From positions 1 through 16,335 of the forward strand of contig JAKALI010000036.1 of NCBI GenBank assembly GCA_021813195.1: 16,335 nucleotides of DNA. Reading direction: 5' to 3'. Source of the DNA: Pseudomonadota bacterium. Lineage in GTDB: Bacteria; Pseudomonadota; Alphaproteobacteria; Rhizobiales; Hyphomicrobiaceae. Positions within the stretch are counted from its first letter, which is position 1, and every line of letters starts with the position of its first letter. The notes beneath the pieces were generated by a model. That model was given only the letters and a program-made list of their open reading frames with translations. It was not told the origin of the DNA and searched no databases. This document shows, piece after piece, positions 9,347 through 15,774 of this stretch. Position numbers and translations under genes: made by a program.

Positions 9347-9994
9347 GCGCTTCGCTCCCCAGATCCCGGCGTAGAAAGGCCACCGTGTTCATTCATCGTG
9401 GGGATCGTGTCGCCCGGCAGGCTGGCGCATGCGAGGATCGCATACGCACTATCGCTGTTCTCGGTTCCCGCGCAGGTCGCTGTCTGCACCCAGCCAGGAT
9501 TGTCCTACCGCTTCATTGGCAGCCAATTTGAGCGACCGCCATCAGATCGCGGGCCCGAGGCCCCCTGCGACGAACTTCCCCTTCGTCTATGACACCACAA
9601 TCGTCATTCAAGGAACAAGTCAAGTTTTATGCGTCAAAGTTTCGCTAGAGTGCCTTGAGATGTCACGCCGCCCAACCACAATTTGGCGGACGGCTTGTCG
9701 CGTCCGGGCGCGCGATCTTGAGCTCTCGGTGTCCAAAATCCATCGCTTTCGTGTCATACCAAGCCGACGAGCGGTGCTGAATGTCGATCCGATGCGTCCG
9801 GTCCAGTCGGTGCCATTTTTTTGCTGCTGTGCAACACCGGCTCGCAGGTTAAGGAAGAATCGTCATTCGAATTCATGCCCGGCTCGGGCGCTTTGTTCAG
9901 GATCAGCCATCTCATGCGCATGCAGGACGCTCCGGCCGCACGTTCCGTTTTGCCGGCACTTCGTTCTCCTTGGCAACAACGATTCGGAGTTAGT
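9347..9994. promoter_or_regulatory. Divergent gap between coxB and the IalB-family gene
   Basis: About 650 bases with no convincing gene; open frames here lack family features and good ribosome sites. It should contain the coxB operon promoter (minus) and the IalB-gene promoter (plus). A perfect 13-base dyad ATTGGCAGCCAAT lies at 9515-9527, about 170 bases upstream of coxB, and could be an operator. A hairpin CGGACG...CGTCCG lies at 9687-9706. On the minus strand around 9620 there are two TTGAC-like boxes close together, but neither has a matching -10, so I do not call a promoter. Confidence 0.45.
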
Positions 9995-10534
9995 TTGAAA
10001 TGCGCCCGTCTCGCGGTGCTGCTCGGGCTGATCGGACTTGGCCTTGTTATGATGCCCGGTCCGTCAGCGGCTCAGGAGGCAGTCTCCCCTGATGGCCCCG
10101 ACGGATCCGTCAAGGCCCAGCACGGGGACTGGCAAATCGTGTGCAAGCCGCCACCGCCCGGGGCGAAGAACGAAGTCTGTGCATTGGTGCAAAGCGTGAC
10201 GGCAGAGGATCGGGAGAATGTCGGTCTCACCGTCTACTTCCAGCGATTCTCGAATGGCACGCGCGTGCTTCGCGTGTTTGCTCCGCTGGGTGTGTTGCTC
10301 CCGCCGGGTATTGGCTTAAAGATTGACGATGTCGATGTCGGCCACGCGCCGTTTCTGCGCTGCCACACGTTCGCCTGCTATGCGCAGGTTACGATCGAAG
10401 ATGACCTGGTGCAGCGCTTGTCTTCCGGGAAAACGGCGATTTTCATCATCTTTCAGACGGAGGAGGCCGGCATTGGCATCCCGATGTCGCTGGCTGGTTT
10501 CCGTGATGCCCTGAACGCCCTGGGCGGTTCGTGA
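9995..10534 (+). CDS. Invasion-associated locus B (IalB) family exported protein
   Basis: A 179-residue exported protein of the IalB family, named after a Bartonella factor needed for erythrocyte entry but widespread in free-living alphaproteobacteria, where its role is unknown. A signal peptide (about 1-26, ending PSAAQ) precedes the mature domain. That has the family core: HGDWQIVC, EVCALVQ, the PLGVLLPPGIGLKIDD block, RCHTFACYAQ and a final SLAGFRDALNAL. Four cysteines (C50, C62, C123, C128) probably form disulfides. I used the TTG at 9995 because CGGAG lies five bases upstream and it gives a normal short signal peptide. In-frame ATGs at 9914 and 9920 would give an unusually long n-region. 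Divergent from coxB; no functional tie is shown. Confidence 0.85.
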   Translation: MKCARLAVLLGLIGLGLVMMPGPSAAQEAVSPDGPDGSVKAQHGDWQIVCKPPPPGAKNEVCALVQSVTAEDRENVGLTVYFQRFSNGTRVLRVFAPLGVLLPPGIGLKIDDVDVGHAPFLRCHTFACYAQVTIEDDLVQRLSSGKTAIFIIFQTEEAGIGIPMSLAGFRDALNALGGS

Positions 10535-10657
10535 TCAACCTCATCGTGCGCGGGCGGGCAAACTAGGAGGGCGGACGGGCGGGCGCACTGCGCACCGCCG
10601 CACGTCGCGTACGCTGGCGAACGCCATCGCCGCGCGCCCGAAGTGATCAGCCCGGTT

Positions 10658-11149
10658 TCAACGAACTTTGGCAGGCGCGGGATGCCGCGAGGACTCCCCG
10701 TCGGCGCTCTTGGCGCGGTTGGCAACTGGCAGATGAATAAGTCCGCTTTGTTCTCCGGGCTCGGGTTGCAGATGATCGCCAGCAGACCCCGCCGGCATGG
10801 GCAAGAAAGCCTTGAAACCCCAGACGTCCGACCAAGCCTGGAATATTCGCGACGCCGATTCCTGATATTGGTCCATGGCCGTATGCCAGAATCGCATCTG
10901 CTCCTCAAGCAAGTCCTGGCGCGTGCGGCAGCGCGCAAGCCGCGTCGGGATTGCCATATAAGCTTGCGTGCGGCGACTCGTCAGCGTGAGCAGCTCCATT
11001 TGGCTTAAGGCCATGGCCTTCACCGGACCCAGGCCCGACGAGAAGGCCTCAAGCGCTGTGCGATGATCGAAATGCGCAGGATCGAGATAGGCATGCTTGC
11101 GCGGCGTCGGTGACAGCCAGTCGTGCGACGTAGAGTGCGGGGTGCCCAT
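10658..11149 (-). CDS. Phasin-family protein
   Basis: A 163-residue soluble protein. Residues about 31-115 are an amphipathic helical phasin-like region: ALEAFSSGLGPVKAMALSQM, then SRRTQAYMAIPTRLARCRT, then DLLEEQMRFWHTAMDQYQES and ASRIFQAWSDVWG. Phasins coat polyhydroxyalkanoate granules, but in rhizobia many short members have no proven granule role, and no PHA synthase or depolymerase gene is in view. The first 30 residues and the last 45 (proline, glycine and charge rich) look disordered. The ATG at 11149 has AAGGA about 11 bases upstream. It converges on the IalB gene with a GC-rich 123-base gap that has no clear terminator. I am fairly sure of the family and unsure of the function. Confidence 0.75.
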   Translation of the reverse strand: MGTPHSTSHDWLSPTPRKHAYLDPAHFDHRTALEAFSSGLGPVKAMALSQMELLTLTSRRTQAYMAIPTRLARCRTRQDLLEEQMRFWHTAMDQYQESASRIFQAWSDVWGFKAFLPMPAGSAGDHLQPEPGEQSGLIHLPVANRAKSADGESSRHPAPAKVR

Positions 11150-11515
11150 CGGACGAACTTTCCTTCTGAACGCGAGCTAAGATCGACGTGACGGACCATT
11201 GGAGAACGGCACAACGTTCCACCCGACGAGAATTACGGGGGCCAAATCAGACAACGTATACCGACTGCACCGTGCACCATTGGGCGTCTTTGATGAAGAT
11301 CATATTTGGTCGAAGTCAGGCAATTTCATCCCAACTGAACTGCCCTCACCGCAATGTGAACCAACTTCTCCGCGCGTCTGCTTACAACCCAAGGTTGGGT
11401 TAATTAGCCATCGCAACTCAATGATTGGGATAGGATTTTTTGGTTAACATCGTGTTGACCAAATGCTGGCGCAGGCGCTTACTGATCGGACTTGTTGCAT
11501 TTCCCGTTGCGTTTG
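11150..11515. promoter_or_regulatory. AT-richer divergent gap between the phasin gene and bcsS
   Basis: About 365 bases, visibly richer in A+T than the neighbouring genes, with no convincing gene. It should hold the phasin-gene promoter (minus) and the bcsS promoter (plus). Two dyads stand out: GAACG-N6-CGTTC at 11204-11219, about 55 bases upstream of the phasin ATG, and AACCCAA-GG-TTGGGTT at 11386-11401, about 115 bases upstream of the bcsS start. The latter is followed by TTAATTAG and a T6 run at 11436-11441. I could not fix -35/-10 boxes. Confidence 0.4.
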
Positions 11516-12442
11516 ATGCGGGGGCGTCACGTGTCCGGTGGAGTGGGCGTATCACGCACGGTTCGGTCGCGGCCGATCGCGGCGTTGTTGCTTGTGATCG
11601 CCTGCTTCTGGTCGGGCCTATCCCCGCGCGCCGCGGCTCAGGACATCGCGCAAAAAGCCAGAGAAACCACCTCTTGGCGCGAGGTGTGGAAATGGCGCGA
11701 AGTCTGGACCGGACTGGACGTTGCGCCGGGTAATGGGCTTGTCTACGGCGGAGCAACTGTAGCGCCCTATGGGCATATCCACGAGCCCGGATTGAGACTG
11801 CGCGCCGCGACGGGATATGGCCTCTACACCTACTCGGGCAATCGCAGTCTGACCGACCAACCGCTCATTCAAAATTTCGCTGCACAGGTCTACTTCGCTG
11901 ACGCGCTCATTGGTTACCTCGACAAGTGGGGACCCCTCACGGCGAAAGTCTTCGCCGGTGTTTCGACCGTCGGCCACCTCATAAATCCAACCGACCCCGA
12001 AAATGCCGCCAGTGGAGTGGACTATGGCTTCAAAGGCGTGCTCGAGTTGTGGGTCGATCTCGGCAGGTCGGGATTTTCCGCTCTCGACGTCTCGTGGAAC
12101 ACCGCCCACGACACACGCTCGGCACGCGCGCGGTTTGGGGCACGCATGTGGCGGGGTTGGTCCGGCGGCATTGAAGCGTGGATTGATCTTAATGCGCAAA
12201 GCGACTGCGAACTGGGCTGGCGGACCGGCGGAGCGTGCGCGCCGCGGCGGCTCGATGAGCGGACAGGACAGGACGACGTCCGCGACCTCATCGACTACAC
12301 GCGCGCCGGGATCTTTTTACGCTACGAGTGGTCAGGCGGCGAAATCTCTGCCTCCGCTGGCGTTTCGGGGGGATCCTTCCAGCACGGCGGTGACGAGGAT
12401 CCGCGCCCCTATGCGACCATCAACTGGATTCGGCAATTCTGA
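11516..12442 (+). CDS. bcsS: BcsS-like cellulose biosynthesis outer-membrane protein
   Basis: A protein of about 308 residues resembling BcsS, a putative outer-membrane beta-barrel found in alphaproteobacteria and linked to cellulose synthesis or secretion. A signal peptide (IAALLLVIACFWSGL, ending AAAQ) is followed by alternating short strands: EVWTGLDVAPGNGLVYGG, APYGHIHEPGLRLRAATGYG, LYTYSG, YGFKGVLELWVDL. It ends YATINWIRQF, with the C-terminal aromatic typical of outer-membrane barrels. A polar loop with two cysteines (SDCELGWRTGGACAPRR) lies near 210-230. No start has a clear ribosome site; the ATG at 11516 is a compromise, and TTG 11492 or GTG 11531 or 11543 are possible. No cellulose synthase genes are in view, so its partners must be elsewhere. 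Family call from pattern only. Confidence 0.75.
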   Translation: MRGRHVSGGVGVSRTVRSRPIAALLLVIACFWSGLSPRAAAQDIAQKARETTSWREVWKWREVWTGLDVAPGNGLVYGGATVAPYGHIHEPGLRLRAATGYGLYTYSGNRSLTDQPLIQNFAAQVYFADALIGYLDKWGPLTAKVFAGVSTVGHLINPTDPENAASGVDYGFKGVLELWVDLGRSGFSALDVSWNTAHDTRSARARFGARMWRGWSGGIEAWIDLNAQSDCELGWRTGGACAPRRLDERTGQDDVRDLIDYTRAGIFLRYEWSGGEISASAGVSGGSFQHGGDEDPRPYATINWIRQF

Positions 12443-12453
12443 TGGAGCCTTGT

Positions 12454-12498
12454 CGCGGCATGCGGGACGCGCATGACGCGTATACGCGTTGAGCCGCG
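12454..12498 (+). other. Compact three-way-junction-like structured element after bcsS
   Basis: Forty-five bases fold on paper into an outer stem and two adjacent hairpins. The outer stem is 12454-12458 with 12494-12498. Hairpin 1 is 12459-12464 with 12470-12475 (CATGCG/CGCATG, 5-base loop). Hairpin 2 is 12476-12480 with 12485-12489 inside the perfect palindrome ACGCGTATACGCGT. It starts 12 bases after the bcsS stop and ends 53 bases before the next gene. It has no U-run. It could be a terminator-like 3' structure, an operator for the small gene downstream, or chance in GC-rich DNA. Confidence 0.35.
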
Positions 12499-12551
12499 CG
12501 GGCGATCTCGGATAGGTTTGAAGAGCCGAGTCCGACCCGGAGCCAGATGCC

Positions 12552-12851
12552 ATGTCCGTCCCGCGCTCATTTCTCTGCGCCCTCGCCACGATCCTGATCG
12601 GCCCCGCTGCCACGCCGGCGGCCGCCAAGACATGCAGTGACACGGCGATCTCGGCGCGCGGAGAGCCTGCCCGCTTCGTCTGGCTGGCGAAAACCAAAGC
12701 GCGGGCGAACTGGCGCCGGCAGGTACGCGCGACCACGGGCCTGGGGCCAGCATTCAGCAACTGGGGTGCAGCCGAGACCACCGATGAGCGCTGCATTACC
12801 AGCGAAGGAACGACGCACTGCATTTTTACGGGCTACCCCTGCAAACCCTGA
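12552..12851 (+). CDS. Small exported cysteine-containing protein
   Basis: A 99-residue protein with a clear signal peptide (SFLCALATILIGPAATPAAA, cleavage after about residue 25) and a mature part of about 74 residues. The mature part has four cysteines (C28, C81, C90, C97), enough for two disulfides. It carries a tryptophan-centred stretch, KARANWRRQVRATTGLGPAF then NWG, and ends HCIFTGYPCKP. This resembles short exported proteins of unknown function common in rhizobia, with a W...G..(Y/F)..W core and a C-terminal C...C pattern. I do not know a function. The ATG at 12552 has CGGAG nine bases upstream, which supports it being real. It lies 109 bases after bcsS and could share its transcript. 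Confidence 0.65.
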   Translation: MSVPRSFLCALATILIGPAATPAAAKTCSDTAISARGEPARFVWLAKTKARANWRRQVRATTGLGPAFSNWGAAETTDERCITSEGTTHCIFTGYPCKP

Positions 12852-12969
12852 TAGCCTCGCTCAACGCGCAATCAAGAAACGACGACCGATCCCCTAAGGA
12901 AAACCACTTGACGTTGGTCGATCCGACGTCGGCCCGATTCGGAGGGACTTCCAGGCGACGGAGAGCGGC

Positions 12970-13461
12970 GTGAGCCAGGAATGAGACAGCGACGATTCTT
13001 GATCCGGCGCGCCGGCCGCGGGCGATCGATCCGCGTTCGCGTGTCTGCTCGAATGCCTTCACGACCACATCCATGCGCTCGCTTCGCGTCTTTTTAGGGT
13101 TCGTACCTGCTTGCGCGGGATGCCAGCCACGACGTCTGCCTAGAAGCCTAGAACTCGCCAAAACGCTCCGCCCATTTCGCGGCGAGGCCGCCTTTTCGAC
13201 TTGGCTTTACCGCCGGACTTACACCATCGTCGTCGACGCTCTGCGGTCCGGCCCGAAGATCATGCCGCTGCAAGCGGCTCACGTGACAGCGCTCATGGCG
13301 ACGCCGGATGCGGCGACCCCCGAGGATTCTCTCCTGGGGAATGAACTCTGGCGGGCCATGCGCGCTGCCGTCAGCAGCCAGACGCCGTGCGGCTCACAAA
13401 ATCCGCGCGTCCATGACCGGGCTTGCGCCGACTGCTTGATTAAGGTGCGCCCTCATAGAAA
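12970..13461 (+). pseudogene. Decayed ECF (extracytoplasmic function) sigma factor gene
   Basis: An ECF sigma factor sequence is recognisable only by switching frames. In order, the pieces are: GTG at 12970 after GGAG (MSQE then a TGA at codon 5); LIRRAGRG from about 12999; DRSAFACLLE...ALASRLFR from 13024; SHDVCLEA at about 13125-13148; and LELAKTLRPFRGEAAFSTWLY...VVDALRSG from about 13145. Next come NELWRAMRAAVSS to 13377, DAVRLTK at 13381-13401, MTGLAPTA at 13413-13436, and IKVRPHR at 13439-13459. These match regions 2.1 to 2.4 and pieces of the region 4 helix-turn-helix. At least seven frame changes are needed and some of region 4 is missing, so it cannot make a working sigma factor. The last piece overlaps the pyrC 3' end. 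Single sequencing errors are unlikely, because the neighbours are intact. No anti-sigma gene is seen. Confidence 0.75.
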
Positions 13462-14771
13462 CGTACCGGCTCGCCGCGGCCGGCCGGTGCAAGTTCACCC
13501 TCCCACATTACCTTCATGCCCCGCACAATTGTGCCCACCGGCCAGCCCGTGACCGTCACGCCGTCGTATGGCGTCCACCCGACGCGGCTTTCGATCCAAG
13601 CATTGGTGATCGTCTGGCGCCGCTTCAAATCGACGATCGTCAAGTCTGCATCCCAGCCGACGGCGATGCGCCCCTTACCGCGAATGCCGAATAACCGCTG
13701 AGGTCCGTGGCTCGTCAGATCGACGAGCCGCTCCAGACTCAATCGGCCGGCGTTCACGTGGTCCAGCATGATGGGAACGAGTGTCTGGACGCCCGTCATA
13801 CCGGAATGAGAGCCGGGATATGGGTGATCCTTCTCCTCGCGCGTATGAGGCGCATGGTCGGAACCAAGTATGTCGACCACTCCGTCGGCAAGCGCTTTCC
13901 AGATGCGGTCCCGGTGGCGCTGATCGCGCACGGGCGGGTTCATCTGCACATACGTACCAAGCCGCTCGTAGCATTCCGGCGCGCACAGGGTCAGATGATG
14001 GGGTGTCACCTCGACACTCGCCCACTCCTTGTGCTGCTCGAGGAAATCCATCTCCTCTGCCGTCGAGATGTGCAGCACATGCACACGCTTGCCGAACTTT
14101 TCCGCAAGACCAACGAGCCGCTTCGTCGCCAGCAAAGCCGCTTCCGGATCGCGCCAGACGGGATGGGAGGCTGCATCGCCGGCGACTCGCAGCCCCATAC
14201 GCTCTTTAAGACGCGCCTCGTCCTCCGCGTGGAAGGACGCACGTCGAGTGAGCTTCGCGATAATGCGCTCGAGTGATGGTTCGTCATCGACCAGCAAATC
14301 GCCCGTGGACGATCCCATGAACACTTTGATTCCCGCTGAAGCCTCCAGGCGCTCGAGGCGAGGAATATCATCGATGTTGTCGCGCGTGCCACCGGCAAAA
14401 AAGGCAAAGTCGCAGTACATGCGGTGACGCGCAGCGGCGACTTTCTCCGCAAGCCTTTCGGCCGTCGTGGTCAGCGGCACGGTGTTGGGCATCTCAAAGA
14501 CTGTCGTCACGCCACCGGCGACTGCCCCGCGGCTGCCGGTCAGCAAGTCCTCTTTATGCGTGAGACCGGGTTCGCGGAAATGAACCTGGGTATCGATCAC
14601 CCCGGGCAGGATATGCAGTCCCTGAGCCTCGATCGTTTCCGCCGCCGGGGCCAACGCCAATTGACCGAGCGCCGCGATGCGTCCGCCGCGAATACCGATG
14701 TCGCGCTCGCCCGTTCCGTCGTGGTTGACGACCGTCGCGCCACGGATCAAGAGGTCGAAAGAAACGCTCAT
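13440..14771 (-). CDS. pyrC: Dihydroorotase (rhizobial type, QxH variant of the metal motif)
   Basis: An amidohydrolase that closes carbamoyl-aspartate to dihydroorotate in pyrimidine synthesis; 443 residues. It carries the DTQVHFREPGLTHKEDL block (about 60-75), GGVTTVFEMPNT, GIKVFMGSSTG (K149, the expected carbamylated lysine), FHAEDE (H181), HVLHIST (H234), VTPHHL and the base D305 in GSDHAPHT. The first His of the usual H-x-H pair is Gln (Q62, then H64), which I recall as normal for rhizobial homologues. PyrB is not adjacent. The ATG at 14771 has GAGG ten bases upstream. Divergent from ygfZ; its 3' end overlaps the decayed sigma gene. Allantoinase or hydantoinase activity is less likely given the overall match. 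Confidence 0.9.
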   Translation of the reverse strand: MSVSFDLLIRGATVVNHDGTGERDIGIRGGRIAALGQLALAPAAETIEAQGLHILPGVIDTQVHFREPGLTHKEDLLTGSRGAVAGGVTTVFEMPNTVPLTTTAERLAEKVAAARHRMYCDFAFFAGGTRDNIDDIPRLERLEASAGIKVFMGSSTGDLLVDDEPSLERIIAKLTRRASFHAEDEARLKERMGLRVAGDAASHPVWRDPEAALLATKRLVGLAEKFGKRVHVLHISTAEEMDFLEQHKEWASVEVTPHHLTLCAPECYERLGTYVQMNPPVRDQRHRDRIWKALADGVVDILGSDHAPHTREEKDHPYPGSHSGMTGVQTLVPIMLDHVNAGRLSLERLVDLTSHGPQRLFGIRGKGRIAVGWDADLTIVDLKRRQTITNAWIESRVGWTPYDGVTVTGWPVGTIVRGMKVMWEGELAPAGRGEPVRFYEGAP

Positions 14772-14913
14772 GGTTCAGATACCTCTTCGCCTGTTCCGGG
14801 AAGGGCGCGCGCACGCTCTTGCTTCGCCCATCAAACCCGCCTAGCTACGCCCTGTTCCACAGCCACGTCCATGACCGATGATAAGTGAGACAAACTCGGC
14901 CGGAATAGAGCCC

Positions 14914-15774
14914 ATGCCGCTTATGGCACAGTTGACCGATCGCGGGGCTATCGTCGTCACGGGACCGGACGGACTCAAGCTCCTCCAGGGGCTCGTCACG
15001 AACGACCTGTCGCACCTCGCCGAAGGCACGGCAGTTCATGCTGGGCTGTTGTCGCCCCAGGGCAAGATCTTGTTTGAATTTCTCATCGTCAAAGCGAATG
15101 GTGAGCTGCTGCTTGATGTCGCGCGCGACCGCGCCGAGGATCTCATCAAGCGGCTCAATCTCTACAAGCTGCGCGCCGATGTGCGCATCAGGCATGCCTG
15201 TGACCGCTTCATCATCATCGCTGGCTGGGGTGGCGCGACGCCCGCCGCGCCGCCCGGTGCCGTGAGCTATCAGGACCCTCGTCACCCAGCCCTCGGCTGG
15301 CGCATGGTCACGGCCGGCGCGGGCCTTGGCGGGACCTCCTCGGAGGCCGCCTATCATGCCCACCGTGTGGCACTCGGCGTGCCCGAGGGCGGACGCGATT
15401 ATGATTTTGGCGACGCCTACCCGCACGAAGCCGACTTCGATCTTTTTCACGGCGTCTCGTTCACGAAAGGCTGCTACGTCGGCCAGGAAATCGTGGCGCG
15501 CATGCAGCACAAGACCGTCGTGCGCAAACGTGTCGTGCGCGTGGAGGCCGATGAAGCCCTGCCGGGTGGCCGGCCCAACGTCATGGCGGGAGAGGTAACG
15601 ATCGGCCGCCTCGGAACGGTTGCTGGCCCGCACGGCTTGGCACTCCTGCGTCTCGACCGCGTTGCTGAATTCGAGGCGAAGGGTATTGCGCTCACGGCTG
15701 GCGGCGTTGGCGTGCGCATCAGCGCTGCCGACCGCAATCTCGTGGCTGAGGCCGCGCGCGAGGCGACCACATGA
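14914..15774 (+). CDS. ygfZ: YgfZ/GcvT-type folate-binding protein
   Basis: A COG0354-type tetrahydrofolate-binding protein (bacterial YgfZ, mitochondrial IBA57) that helps make or repair certain iron-sulfur enzymes such as MiaB. It has 286 residues. The family signature KGCYVGQEIVARMQHK is at 185-200, with the functional cysteine at C187. The N-terminal part shows LTDRGAIVVTGPDG and LQGLVTNDLSHL, the GcvT-like fold that contacts folate, and GLLSPQGKILFEF follows. I chose the ATG at 14914, giving MPLMAQLTDRG, because relatives begin about there; an ATG at 14878 would add 12 residues and 14923 would remove three. It is divergent from pyrC with a gap of about 140 bases, and its stop overlaps the tag start as ATGA. 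Confidence 0.95.
   Translation: MPLMAQLTDRGAIVVTGPDGLKLLQGLVTNDLSHLAEGTAVHAGLLSPQGKILFEFLIVKANGELLLDVARDRAEDLIKRLNLYKLRADVRIRHACDRFIIIAGWGGATPAAPPGAVSYQDPRHPALGWRMVTAGAGLGGTSSEAAYHAHRVALGVPEGGRDYDFGDAYPHEADFDLFHGVSFTKGCYVGQEIVARMQHKTVVRKRVVRVEADEALPGGRPNVMAGEVTIGRLGTVAGPHGLALLRLDRVAEFEAKGIALTAGGVGVRISAADRNLVAEAAREATT

Noticed and set aside
9600..9650. TTGAC-like boxes as a coxB promoter
   Set aside because: Neither box has an acceptable -10 at 16-18 bases, so I describe the region but call no promoter.
9429..9998. A 189-codon plus-strand open frame in the coxB upstream gap
   Set aside because: The composition is Arg/Ser/Cys/Pro-rich like noncoding GC-rich frames, with no ribosome site or family pattern.
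12476..12489. The 14-bp palindrome as a recombination or attachment site
   Set aside because: There is no integrase, no flanking duplication and no second copy in the window, so a mobile-element reading has no support.
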